A program made the position numbers and the translations under genes. A stretch of 64,000 nucleotides of DNA from AG2 sp036493735 (GTDB lineage Bacteria; Gemmatimonadota; Gemmatimonadetes; Gemmatimonadales; Gemmatimonadaceae): positions 1 to 64,000 of the forward strand of contig DASXPH010000070.1 in the NCBI GenBank assembly GCA_036493735.1, in the 5' to 3' direction. This document shows positions 26,399-34,161 of this stretch, in pieces (the stretch's first letter is position 1; every line of letters starts with the position of its first letter). The notes under the pieces are model-generated. The model worked only from the letters and a program-made list of their open reading frames with translations, did not search any database and was not told where the DNA came from.

Positions 26399-27964
26399 TC
26401 AGAAGTGCCGCGTCGCGTCGATGGTAAAGGTCACGCGTCGGTTTTCCTCCGCCCCTGCATCGTTGCGCCTTGCCCCTGGCGCAACTTGCCGCTCGAACTG
26501 CTCTCCATACCCGATTGTGCGGAACTGCGCCGAAGGCAGGTTGAAGCGCGAGATCATCACGGCTTTCACCGCCTCCGCGCGACGACGAGAGAGACGCATG
26601 TTGTAATCGCGTGATCCGGCCGGATCGGCGAATCCCTCGATCGTGACCAGGGCGGTCGGATATGCGCGTCGGATGACCTCCGCCACCTGACCCAGCGTCG
26701 CCATGTCTCCTTCGCGTACGACCGACGAGTCGAAGTCGAAGTGGATGGGTACGATGTACCGTGACACCATCGCCGACGAATCGATTCGCTGGACTTCGAC
26801 GCGTGCGTTGCGGAGGCTGTCCAGCAACGGACGCAGACTCGCCAGCTCACGTGAGACCGCTTCTCGCACCGCGGCATTGATTGCGGCGGTGTCGATCGGC
26901 TGATTGATGATGACCGGGACAACCGGCTGATTCGTCTGCGGGCCGCCGAAGAACAGCGTCGCGCTCACGTGGTGCTCGTCGCCGATCGGATCATAGCTGA
27001 AGAACGAGGCGCCAACGTTCTGACGATTACGGAAGCCGTACTCCAACCGGAACTGGCCCACGTTGATTCCTGCGCCGAGCGAGAGACCCGCACGATTGTC
27101 AGGCCCGAACTGATAGCCGATGCGGCCGATGACGACCCCGTTCACCGTCGCTTCGATACCGGCGGCGGGATAGACCTCCTGTTGATACGGGAAGCTCACC
27201 TGGCCGACCAACTTGGCGTCAAGGAGAATCGGCTGGCCGCTGAACAGAACCGGCGTCTGCATCAGATTCGAGTGACGCAGCAGGTCGACGGCGCCCGCCA
27301 AATAAAATGTGAGGGGCGGCCGCTCGCTGAGGGAGTCGAACGTCGCCTGGGTACCCCAGTTGCGGAGGCCACCGCCGAGCGTTAGGCGACTCCAGTAGAA
27401 CTCCGGCAGCATGACACCCGCGTTCACCCCGATCGATGCCGCGCTCTGGTTGCATAACGACTGCTGCGCATAGAACAGGCTTCCGCCGATCATCAGATGG
27501 GTGGCAAGCTGCAGGGCGCCGCCTCCCTCGAGCTCGTACTGATAGGCGCGGCAGCGACTCGAGATCGTGTAGTTCGTTGTCTGCTCGATCGTGCCCTCGT
27601 TCAGCGCCCGACCAGCGATCGCGAAGGTGCCGATGTCAGTCGGAAAGGTCACCGTCGCGCCGCCGAGCTGCGTATCGCCGAATCGCTGCGCAGCGACGGC
27701 CATCAGCGAGTTCGTCTTGATCCGAGCGAGGCCCGCCGCGTTGTACCACATCGACGACGGATCGCCCTCGACGGCTCCCATCGCCTCACCGAGTGCAACG
27801 GCGCGTGGTGAGATCCCCATTTCGAGGAGCGTTGAGGCAAAGACACCGTTATCGTGCGCGCCGCCAGCGATGCTCACCGGCTTGTTCCCGGTGGTCGCCG
27901 TCTGCGCCAGTGCGGCGGGAGCCGGGAGCGCGAGCAGGAATGCGAGATATCGTGCGCGTAGCAT
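26399..27964 (-). CDS. PorV/PorQ-like beta-barrel fused to OmpA domain
   Basis: Exported 521-residue outer-membrane protein. A signal peptide (LAFLLALPAPAALAQ) is followed by a PorV/PorQ-like beta-barrel (about 35-335), recognised by LEMGISPRAVALGEAM and DPSSMWYNAAGLA, the family's strong N-terminal motif. After a linker (about 345-405; helical, with LASLRPLLDSLRNARVEV) comes a complete OmpA-type peptidoglycan-binding domain (HFDFDSSVVREGD, then IEGFADPAGSRDYN and LSRRRAEAVKAVM). PorV proteins of Bacteroidetes act with type IX secretion, but no other T9SS gene is here. The fusion ties a surface porin to the cell wall. The gene is last of a three-gene exported set at the end of the peptide locus. 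Confidence 0.75.
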   Translation of the reverse strand: MLRARYLAFLLALPAPAALAQTATTGNKPVSIAGGAHDNGVFASTLLEMGISPRAVALGEAMGAVEGDPSSMWYNAAGLARIKTNSLMAVAAQRFGDTQLGGATVTFPTDIGTFAIAGRALNEGTIEQTTNYTISSRCRAYQYELEGGGALQLATHLMIGGSLFYAQQSLCNQSAASIGVNAGVMLPEFYWSRLTLGGGLRNWGTQATFDSLSERPPLTFYLAGAVDLLRHSNLMQTPVLFSGQPILLDAKLVGQVSFPYQQEVYPAAGIEATVNGVVIGRIGYQFGPDNRAGLSLGAGINVGQFRLEYGFRNRQNVGASFFSYDPIGDEHHVSATLFFGGPQTNQPVVPVIINQPIDTAAINAAVREAVSRELASLRPLLDSLRNARVEVQRIDSSAMVSRYIVPIHFDFDSSVVREGDMATLGQVAEVIRRAYPTALVTIEGFADPAGSRDYNMRLSRRRAEAVKAVMISRFNLPSAQFRTIGYGEQFERQVAPGARRNDAGAEENRRVTFTIDATRHF

Positions 27965-27979
27965 TTCGACGACGTCCTA

Positions 27980-29266
27980 TTACCGGATGACGATGAGCTT
28001 GTCGCGGGCGAGCTGCCGTTGGCCGTTGACGATGGATTGGACGACCACGAGATAGGTACCACTAGCGACGGCTTGACCGCGCTCATTCACCAGCGGCCAC
28101 GGCACAGCGACGGCGAAGTCCGCCCCCGTTGCCGGGTTCTGTGCCGTTCCCGGCGTTCCGTTGGCGTTCTGTCCCGGGAACACGGTTCCTGTCGTGTTGA
28201 ACACGATCAGACCATCCATATCGAAGATGACAACGGCGTAGTCGGTGCCCGGATCGCCGTTGAACGCGATGCGCGCCACACCCGCCGAGTTGCGCACCGG
28301 ATTGTTCTCGAACAGGATGCCGCGACTGCTCGTGACGATCAGCACGACCGGTACGGTGATCGGCGGCGCTTCAGCCGACTGCATCGTCAGTGTGCCTCGA
28401 TATCTCCCGCCGAGGATGCCGTTCGGAATGGCGACCGTGACAGTCACCCGAACCGTGTCAGTGATGTCGATGGACGAGAAGCTCGGCGGCGAGACGGAGA
28501 TGTCGCTCGTCGGGATCACGATGTTGACCGCGCTCTCGAGGCGCAGGTCGGACACCGAGACGGTCGCGTTGGTCAACGGGACGTTCCCGATGTTCGCGAT
28601 GCGCGCGACACCGCTGGCGCGCTCGCCGGCGCGGCCGCGAATGACGAGGGAGTCGAGAATGGCCGCCGTGTCAGCCTGGACGAGCTGGGATGCGGCAACG
28701 GGCACGACCTCGATTTCGATATAGAAGTAATCGAGACGAAGCTGCTCACCATTCGGGTTCACTGGACCCGGGGCGAGCACCGAGTCGGCGATTACCACTC
28801 GACCGCGGTACGTTCCCGCCGGCGTGCCGATCGGTACGTTCACCGACACACTGACGACGTTCTGAAATCCGTTGTTCAACGGATTCAGGAATTCAGCAAG
28901 TACGAAATTCGTCGAGGCAATCGTGCGGGTCGGTATGGCGACGTTCTGGAAATCCGTCACCTGCTGCACGTAGAGGTGCGTGAAATTCACGCCCGGCGTG
29001 AAGCCGTCATGATCGACGTCGTGCGAGATATCCGCGGCGTTGACGAGCACGAATTGTCCGAGATTCGTGCCGAATCCCGGCCGCCCCACCAGATGCATCG
29101 TGTTCGCGACCAGCGAACCACAGTAGTCGCAGATGTCGAAGTCACCGCCCGCGACCTGCTGCGCTTCCACCCGAGAGACCGCGGGCAGGAGAAGCAGCGC
29201 GAGCAACAACGCGATCGAGCGTGCCGCTGGAACGCGCGCGTGCACGTTCTTGATTGAGAATTTCAT
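27980..29266 (-). CDS. Secreted beta-sandwich protein with FlgD-like C-terminal repeat
   Basis: From ATG 29266 the product is 428 residues with a signal peptide (SIALLLALLLLPAVSRVEA). Two Cys in CDYC (about residues 46-49) may form a disulfide. The mid-part is beta-rich with NxxG patterns and repeated VSV/VTV strands (about 100-340), like a stack of immunoglobulin-like domains. The C-terminus (VNERGQAVASGTYLVVV, ending in DKLIVIR) resembles the FlgD-Ig-type/surface-sorting repeats used by secreted proteins in several diderm phyla. It has no enzymatic motif. Neighbours: a BNR-type lipoprotein 14 nt upstream and a PorV-OmpA fusion downstream, suggesting a common envelope role. Confidence 0.6.
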   Translation of the reverse strand: MKFSIKNVHARVPAARSIALLLALLLLPAVSRVEAQQVAGGDFDICDYCGSLVANTMHLVGRPGFGTNLGQFVLVNAADISHDVDHDGFTPGVNFTHLYVQQVTDFQNVAIPTRTIASTNFVLAEFLNPLNNGFQNVVSVSVNVPIGTPAGTYRGRVVIADSVLAPGPVNPNGEQLRLDYFYIEIEVVPVAASQLVQADTAAILDSLVIRGRAGERASGVARIANIGNVPLTNATVSVSDLRLESAVNIVIPTSDISVSPPSFSSIDITDTVRVTVTVAIPNGILGGRYRGTLTMQSAEAPPITVPVVLIVTSSRGILFENNPVRNSAGVARIAFNGDPGTDYAVVIFDMDGLIVFNTTGTVFPGQNANGTPGTAQNPATGADFAVAVPWPLVNERGQAVASGTYLVVVQSIVNGQRQLARDKLIVIR

Positions 29267-29280
29267 TGGCGCGTTGCCAT

Positions 29281-30801
29281 TTAATGGTTCGGCTGGGTCT
29301 GGAACGAACACAGCGTCGCAAAGTTCTGCGTGTCGGACTTTCGCGCCGCGATGAAGCCGTTGTCGCCGACGACAACGGCGAAGTTCTTGTTCAGCACGAA
29401 AATGTCGCGGAGCTCGGGGAAGCCGAGGCCGGTCTCGGGTGCGTTGGACACCGCTTGCCGGGTGAAGTGCTGCCCACCATCACGGGTGATCAGAATGATC
29501 CCGCGGCGCACATCGGGCTGCCCCGGCACGCGCCGCACGGCGGTGCCGATGATCCAGCCGATGTTCGGATCGTCGGGGGCGAAGCGCGCCCGCGTGAACA
29601 GGTAGAAGATCACGGTCCCCGTTCCGGGATCGGTCGCCGTCTGCGGAATGCCATTATTCGAATCCAATGGGGTGATCGCGCCAGTGACGGTGTTGAGGCG
29701 GAGCACCGTGGAGGTATCGCCGAGGAGGAAGGCGTCGGTGTTGTTGATGAAGCTTGTGCCGCGCAGCAGATGCGTGTTGGCCGGTAACGTCACCTGGGTG
29801 TACGTTCGGCCGCCGTCGTTCGACTTGTACGCGGCACCGATCGCCGACTGCTGACCGACCACCTGGAAACCGACGAGCGTCGCGTTCGCCCCGTCGGGAG
29901 AGATGTCGGCCATGTTGCCAGCCACGGGGCCGCCGACCGGCCCGAACTGCGCAAGCGAATCGAGCTGCTGGTCGTAGCGCCACGCCGTCATCGAACCGGC
30001 GCTCCCTCCGATCACGGCGACCGGCGCCGCGCCCGTGCGCTTGAGCACGGAGAGCGAGAAGAAGTTTGCCGGATCCTTCGAGAAGACGACCTGGAACGTG
30101 TTGCCGCCATCGATCGACCGGAACAGCGCCGTCGCGCTCGTGGTCGTGCCGCCGAAGCTTGGCGAGCCGACCATGTAGAGTGAATCGGCCGAGACCACGC
30201 GAATGTCTCGCGTTCCCGTAATGTCAGCACTCTTGAATTGCGCGGTGAACGAGCTGCCGCCATCGACGGTTCGGTAAACGCCACCGGTGATCGTCGAGAT
30301 CCAGCCTTTCTGCGTGTCGAGCCAGGACACCCCAGCGATGAAGTCATTCGTCGGGCTCGTCAACTGCTGCCAGCTCACATCCGACACCGGCGGATTCTGC
30401 GTGCGCAGATTGATGATCACCGGCTGCGGCATCGCGTTCTTGTTCTGATCCAGCACACCCTGGATGCGAACCGTGAGCCCCGTGAGATAGGGCAGCGTCT
30501 GCGAAGGGGTGAAGATCAGCGTGTCGCCGCTGAAGCGGAGGGAGCCGGGGACCGGCAGTCCGTTACAAGTATTCGTAACGACGAAGTTCCCGGGATCGAG
30601 CGCGGTCTGCTGATTCACCGGCCCACCACTGAACAGAATCCGGATGCTGCCCTGAATCGGAATGACGCTGTCAGTCGCGATGGCGAGAGCTGGCTTCAGA
30701 TTCGTCGGCTCGGGCGCGCTCAGATTCTTATCGCAGCCGACAAGAGAAAACGTGGCCAAGCCAAGAGCAGCCACGCTGCGCAGGAGAATCGAGACCCGCA
30801 T
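29281..30801 (-). CDS. Lipoprotein with BNR/YCF48-like repeats and Ig-like N-domain
   Basis: Exported 506-residue lipoprotein: signal peptide with lipobox FSLVGC (Cys about 23), a first domain (about 35-130) with Ig-like pattern (SIRILFSGGPVNQQTALDP, LIFTPSQTLPYL), then a beta-propeller-like region with repeats of the kind GGVYRTVDGGSSF, ALFRSIDGGNTFQVVF, AAYKSNDGGRTYTQV and ILITRDGGQHFTRQ. These Asp-box words (S/T-x-D-G-G-x-T/S-F) are typical of BNR/YCF48 repeats. A Shine-Dalgarno (AAGGAAAG) precedes the ATG. The role is unknown; surface binding is the likely guess. Confidence 0.65.
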   Translation of the reverse strand: MRVSILLRSVAALGLATFSLVGCDKNLSAPEPTNLKPALAIATDSVIPIQGSIRILFSGGPVNQQTALDPGNFVVTNTCNGLPVPGSLRFSGDTLIFTPSQTLPYLTGLTVRIQGVLDQNKNAMPQPVIINLRTQNPPVSDVSWQQLTSPTNDFIAGVSWLDTQKGWISTITGGVYRTVDGGSSFTAQFKSADITGTRDIRVVSADSLYMVGSPSFGGTTTSATALFRSIDGGNTFQVVFSKDPANFFSLSVLKRTGAAPVAVIGGSAGSMTAWRYDQQLDSLAQFGPVGGPVAGNMADISPDGANATLVGFQVVGQQSAIGAAYKSNDGGRTYTQVTLPANTHLLRGTSFINNTDAFLLGDTSTVLRLNTVTGAITPLDSNNGIPQTATDPGTGTVIFYLFTRARFAPDDPNIGWIIGTAVRRVPGQPDVRRGIILITRDGGQHFTRQAVSNAPETGLGFPELRDIFVLNKNFAVVVGDNGFIAARKSDTQNFATLCSFQTQPNH

Positions 30802-30818
30802 CAGGCTTTCCTTTGTTG

Positions 30819-31088
30819 TCAGTAAATGAAGAACCGGCGCACCGTCGCGGGTGCAATCACTGTGCCTTGTGTGACGTTTCGCACCAAATGGAGAGGCCGC
30901 TGGATCGAATCGAAACGCCAGTGCACGAGCGCACCGCGATTGACCGAAGCCAGCCGGCCGGAGACAAACGTCAGGATGCCGTGATCGAGCTGCAGGTGCT
31001 CGTGAAGCAGCTGCTGCCGGTCGTCTGCGGGAACGTCTGCTGCTGAGAGCTCGTCGTCGACTTGCAGGACGAGAGACTCACGACCTCC
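30819..31088 (-). pseudogene. Open frame overlapping the peptide gene (frameshift relic or second product)
   Basis: In the -1 frame relative to the peptide gene, codons run without stop from 31088 down to the TGA at 30819-30821. The last ~55 residues (after LLHEHLQLDHGI; then FVSGRLASVN, LVHWRFDSIQRP, LVRNVTQGTVIAP and RRFFIY) look like real protein with beta-strand alternation. No ATG/GTG/TTG exists in its first two thirds; the first GTG leaves only ~35 residues. Third-position G/C is lower than for the peptide frame in the overlap but good after the peptide stop. Explanations: a remnant joined to the peptide gene by a one-base change, a programmed frameshift, a non-ATG start, or noise. Confidence 0.35.
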
Positions 31089-31147
31089 TCATCGGTCGTG
31101 AAGTCGAGCTGCAGCACTGATGGTTTGATATACTCACTGCGCTTCAT
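30971..31147 (-). CDS. Candidate RiPP precursor peptide (Ser/Thr/Cys-rich)
   Basis: A 58-residue gene starting ATG at 31147 with GAGGGAAG about 7 nt upstream, and 41 nt after the radical-SAM gene. The N-terminal half is leader-like: Y6, K8-P9, then hydrophobic VLQLDF and acidic TDEEVVSL. Residues 24-58 hold 20 Ser/Thr, three Cys (28, 47, 52) and four Gln, ending SITAS. About 32 of the last 35 codons end in G or C, as expected for coding in this genome. The form (leader with Y-x-K-P, then a low-complexity core) and the location with SPASM radical SAM, PqqD and HprK-like genes suggest a precursor of a ribosomally made, post-translationally modified peptide. No peptide family is recognised. Overlap with another frame is a caution. 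Confidence 0.6.
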   Translation of the reverse strand: MKRSEYIKPSVLQLDFTTDEEVVSLSSCKSTTSSQQQTFPQTTGSSCFTSTCSSITAS

Positions 31148-31188
31148 TGTCGCTTCCCTCGATGTTTTTTGCGGATTCTCGAAGTGAC

Positions 31189-32340
31189 TTAGGCAAGTAC
31201 CGGGAGCATCCGTGCTGCGGCACGCGTCGGCGTGACCACGTGCGCTGGTATTCCATCAGTGACCGTCCGCGGCACGCCCGTCGGGTGATATCCGAGGTCG
31301 TACGCACGTTGATGCGTCATCTTGCAGTACATCTGTACATAGCCCGTCGGCATCCCCGTCAACTGCTCCACCGTCGCCGGACAGCCGGCGCAGATGCGCG
31401 AGAACTGACAGGTTGCACAGGGGTGCCCGACGGGGTACTTCATAGCAACTTTCCCGCCTAACGTGTCCCAGATCTCCTCGAAGGGCTGCTCGAAGAGGTT
31501 GCCGACCACCTTCCGAGACGTCGAGCACGTGCTGACTCCGCCATGCACGTTGATGTGGAGCGAGGTCTTCCCTGCTCCGCACTTGTAGACCGAATCCGTC
31601 GTCGACCCATCGACGCGCAACGTGGCGTAGGCGCGGAAGCTCTTGAGACCAGGATCGATCCGCTGCTCGAGCGCCATCACCCCTTCCGGCCCGAGTTGCA
31701 GCTGTAGGGGACCCGTGTCGCCCTTCTCCTGCGGAATGATCGAATAATCCGTACGGAACCGGATGCCCCTGGCTTTGGCGAACGCCTGCATCGCCGGCAG
31801 CTCTTCCGCCGTGATTGTCATCGCCGGGCACTTGAGGTCGAACGAGATGCCACGCTCGATGAGCAGGTCGATCGCGCGCATTACGCGCTCGTACGACTTC
31901 GGAATCCCCGTTAGGCGCTCATACGACTCCGCGCTCATTCCGTAGAGACTGATCGAGAGCCCCTTGGGCGGCCACTCGGCAAGGAAATCGGCCCACCGCT
32001 CTCCGATCAGGTACGCGTTGGTATTGATGTAGACCTCGAAGCCATGCCGCTTGGCCGAGAGGTAGATCTCCCTGAACTGCTTGTGCGTGAATACTTCCCC
32101 ACCCGTGAGCAGCACCATCTGCGTTCCGGCTGCCTGGAGCTTGTCGAAGACGCTGTTGGCCTGCTCCAGCGACATGACGTCCTCGCGCTCGGCGCACGGC
32201 GCGATGTAACAGTGCACGCACTTGAAGTTGCAGGTGGCGATGATCTCGATATCCGCCTGGATCGGGATCCGCTCACGCCGCGCTCGCTCGATCATGCGCT
32301 CGCGCATGGTCGCGGCGGAGATCTTTGGAATCGCCTTCAT
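31189..32340 (-). CDS. Radical-SAM/SPASM peptide-modifying enzyme
   Basis: Radical SAM enzyme of 383 residues. The CxxxCxxC cluster motif is C37-C41-C44 (ATCNFKCVHCY), followed by the SAM-binding TGGEVF and the barrel strands ISLYGMS and FDLKCPAMTI. The C-terminal SPASM region carries several Cys for auxiliary clusters: KCGAGKTSLHINVHGGVSTC, then HPCATCQFSRICAGCPA and YC. Such SPASM proteins form thioether, C-C or other crosslinks in peptides (for example sactipeptides, ranthipeptides, mycofactocin). The ATG overlaps the pqqD stop by 4 nt, and the candidate substrate gene lies 41 nt downstream. The exact chemistry cannot be predicted from the sequence. Confidence 0.85.
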   Translation of the reverse strand: MKAIPKISAATMRERMIERARRERIPIQADIEIIATCNFKCVHCYIAPCAEREDVMSLEQANSVFDKLQAAGTQMVLLTGGEVFTHKQFREIYLSAKRHGFEVYINTNAYLIGERWADFLAEWPPKGLSISLYGMSAESYERLTGIPKSYERVMRAIDLLIERGISFDLKCPAMTITAEELPAMQAFAKARGIRFRTDYSIIPQEKGDTGPLQLQLGPEGVMALEQRIDPGLKSFRAYATLRVDGSTTDSVYKCGAGKTSLHINVHGGVSTCSTSRKVVGNLFEQPFEEIWDTLGGKVAMKYPVGHPCATCQFSRICAGCPATVEQLTGMPTGYVQMYCKMTHQRAYDLGYHPTGVPRTVTDGIPAHVVTPTRAAARMLPVLA

Positions 32341-32642
32341 ACAGCCGTGCCCCGTGATTCGACCGCGTTCAGGGACGCGAGCTGATCGAGGAAGTCGCGG
32401 ACGTCCTGACGCGCTTCATCGACTGGCAGCTCGTACTCGTTCACGAGTGCATCAGCGAGTTGATCCACGCTCATCCATTCAGCGAGGTGCTCCCACAGTT
32501 GCGCGCCCGTCGGCGTGAGGGCATACAACGGCTCGTCGCTCCGCGCATGCAAAGCGACGAGCAGGTGTTCCCCGACCGTCAAGCGGTAGACGTAGTTATC
32601 CCGACGTCGATACTCGACGGTGTCGACAGAGCCCGAGATCAT
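32337..32642 (-). CDS. PqqD-family peptide-binding protein (RRE)
   Basis: PqqD-like proteins are RiPP recognition elements that deliver precursor leaders to the radical-SAM enzyme. From ATG 32642 the product is 101 residues with the fold's sequence: VEYRRRDNYVYRLTVGEHLLVAL, then LYALTPTGAQLWEHLAEWMSVDQLADALVNEY (typical ...L.LN..G..IW.LL... pattern) and a C-terminal helix QDVRDFLDQLASLNAV. A TTG at 32687 would add 15 residues of doubtful sequence. It sits between the HprK-like gene (gap 45 nt) and the radical-SAM gene (overlap 4 nt), exactly as in known RiPP loci. Confidence 0.85.
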   Translation of the reverse strand: MISGSVDTVEYRRRDNYVYRLTVGEHLLVALHARSDEPLYALTPTGAQLWEHLAEWMSVDQLADALVNEYELPVDEARQDVRDFLDQLASLNAVESRGTAV

Positions 32643-32687
32643 CGGCCCTACGTTCTCGCAAAAACGGCGCCAACAATGGGCCAACAA

Positions 32688-33623
32688 TCAAAGTGAAGGC
32701 CCTATCTCTGGTTTGGCTCCGATGGCGAGCGCGAACGCGGCCGATGTCGGTCGAAAGTACAGAATCGCTACCGGCACGCGCTCGACAATCCGCTCGAGAA
32801 CTTCCAGCGTGTCGTGTACCTCGGCCGCGTGCAGCCGCGGTTGGATGAGTCGAACGAACAGCTCCTTCACCGCTCGGCCGCGGGGCAATGGCTCGCATCG
32901 GTCGCCGGGTGCCTTCTCCAGGAGATAGATGCGCTCGAGTGGTGCTCCGTCAGGCGATTTCCGGATCAAGCTCCCGTGCCACGGAGTGCCCCAGGCGAAA
33001 GGCGCGCCATCCTGAATCGTAAGGATCGTTCGATCATCGGTCGGAATCCGCGCTCCGGCTTCCTCCGCGATCGCCGCCATCGTCGACTTTCCTGCGCCGG
33101 AGTGTCCCACGAACACGTACGCACCGCCCTCGACAATCGCCGTGCTCGCATGGATGAGCACACCGTCATGACGCGCGAGAAGGCGCGTCACGATGTACTC
33201 GAGTAGCGGATATCCGTCCGCGCGAACCGCTCGGTCCGGCATCACGGGGGCCTCGGTGAGCGTCCCGGTGCGGAAGGAGGGATCCAGCCGGAGGTGCCAC
33301 ACGTCAGTACCGAAATTCGCCCCACCACGAAAAACGATGTCCTCACCACCATTCGCATCGCGGCGAAGGTCCCACGAGGCGCCCGCCGAGAATGTGATTG
33401 GACCCGTCGGCAGCTGAAGTGGGCCGATGCGGCAGGACAACTCGAGATCCGCCGGCGTGTCATCCGGCACCACGAATGGAATGTGAGTCTCTTCTATCGA
33501 GAAGGGGGTCTCTCCGTCCTCGGCGCGAAAGCGGATCACCAGATGCCCGAAGCGCAATGAGAGCACGCCGGGATATGTCACCTTGCTCGTCGCAAAGCCA
33601 ACGCCGCGAGGAAGGACGGTCAT
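32688..33623 (-). CDS. HprK-like P-loop kinase of RiPP-type locus
   Basis: The 311-residue protein resembles HPr kinase/phosphorylase in its C-terminal half. The Walker A loop is GHSGAGKS at residues 173-180 (K179), with H158 in LIHAS just upstream, and the downstream PTDDRTIL and RIYLLEKAPG. HPr itself is not known in this context. HprK-like proteins of this kind accompany PqqD and peptide-modifying genes in many bacteria, where their substrate is unclear. The N-terminal ~140 residues (FGHLVIRF, FGTDVWHLRL) are a different, beta-rich domain. Overlaps the S26 peptidase gene by 4 nt. Confidence 0.75.
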   Translation of the reverse strand: MTVLPRGVGFATSKVTYPGVLSLRFGHLVIRFRAEDGETPFSIEETHIPFVVPDDTPADLELSCRIGPLQLPTGPITFSAGASWDLRRDANGGEDIVFRGGANFGTDVWHLRLDPSFRTGTLTEAPVMPDRAVRADGYPLLEYIVTRLLARHDGVLIHASTAIVEGGAYVFVGHSGAGKSTMAAIAEEAGARIPTDDRTILTIQDGAPFAWGTPWHGSLIRKSPDGAPLERIYLLEKAPGDRCEPLPRGRAVKELFVRLIQPRLHAAEVHDTLEVLERIVERVPVAILYFRPTSAAFALAIGAKPEIGPSL

Positions 33624-34156
33624 CCTGAAAGTATGGAAGCAGTGAACTTGCTACGAACCGACGCCCGGATGAGCCGGGCACGACGACGGGCCTCGCGGGA
33701 CAGGAATCGAAGAAGCGCCAAGCCACCGAAGCGTGTCGTTAGGACGAGTGGGGTCACGACGTCATCGCGACGAACGGCAACCGCGCGCGCCAGCACCTCG
33801 CCATGCGAAATGGGCGCGTCGTTCGTTTGTCGTGCATCGCCGCGTGTGACCACGCCCGCGATATCCACTCGCACGACGCGGTGCAGCATGAGTCCAGGGC
33901 CCAGTGGCGCGAGGATCAGGTCACCACGCCGAGCGCTGCGCGGCATCGGAGACAGTAGCACGAAGTCGGCGTGCCGGATCGTGGGGCGCATACTCTGCCC
34001 GGACCCAGTCACCCAGATCTCGCCGCCCGCATCCAGCGCCTCACGAATGAGCTGGGTGATCAGAGGGGCGGAGAGCGAAAGTGAGCGTTTTGGCAATCGC
34101 GGCGGTGCGCCAGGATTCCCGGTCGAATCGGTGGGGGACATTCGGTCCGAGATCAT
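33620..34156 (-). CDS. S26-family signal-peptidase-like protein (Ser/His type)
   Basis: From ATG 34156 the product is 178 residues. The nucleophile region is GSGQSMRPTI (Ser55), as in signal peptidases, but the general base appears to be His92 in MLHRVV rather than Lys; this Ser/His form occurs in the archaeal/ER-type S26B group. No strong N-terminal membrane anchor is visible, and the C-terminus is basic with weak hydrophobicity (GLALLRFLSREARRRARLI). Within this locus it could remove the leader of the modified peptide. The start choice is uncertain: MSPT at 34141 is also possible. The coding frame is separated by only 5 nt from the three-domain gene and overlaps the HprK-like gene. Confidence 0.7.
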   Translation of the reverse strand: MISDRMSPTDSTGNPGAPPRLPKRSLSLSAPLITQLIREALDAGGEIWVTGSGQSMRPTIRHADFVLLSPMPRSARRGDLILAPLGPGLMLHRVVRVDIAGVVTRGDARQTNDAPISHGEVLARAVAVRRDDVVTPLVLTTRFGGLALLRFLSREARRRARLIRASVRSKFTASILSG

Positions 34157-34161
34157 CGCCC

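Noticed and set aside
30813..31046. Plus-strand 77-codon frame opposite the peptide gene
   Set aside because: No Shine-Dalgarno or family features; mirror of the minus-strand frames.
26399..31147. Type IX secretion locus
   Set aside because: A PorV-like domain alone, with no PorK/L/M/N, Sov or PorU genes in the window.
30971..33623. PQQ biosynthesis (pqqA-pqqD-pqqE)
   Set aside because: The peptide lacks the Glu-x3-Tyr motif of PqqA, and pqqB/pqqC are missing.
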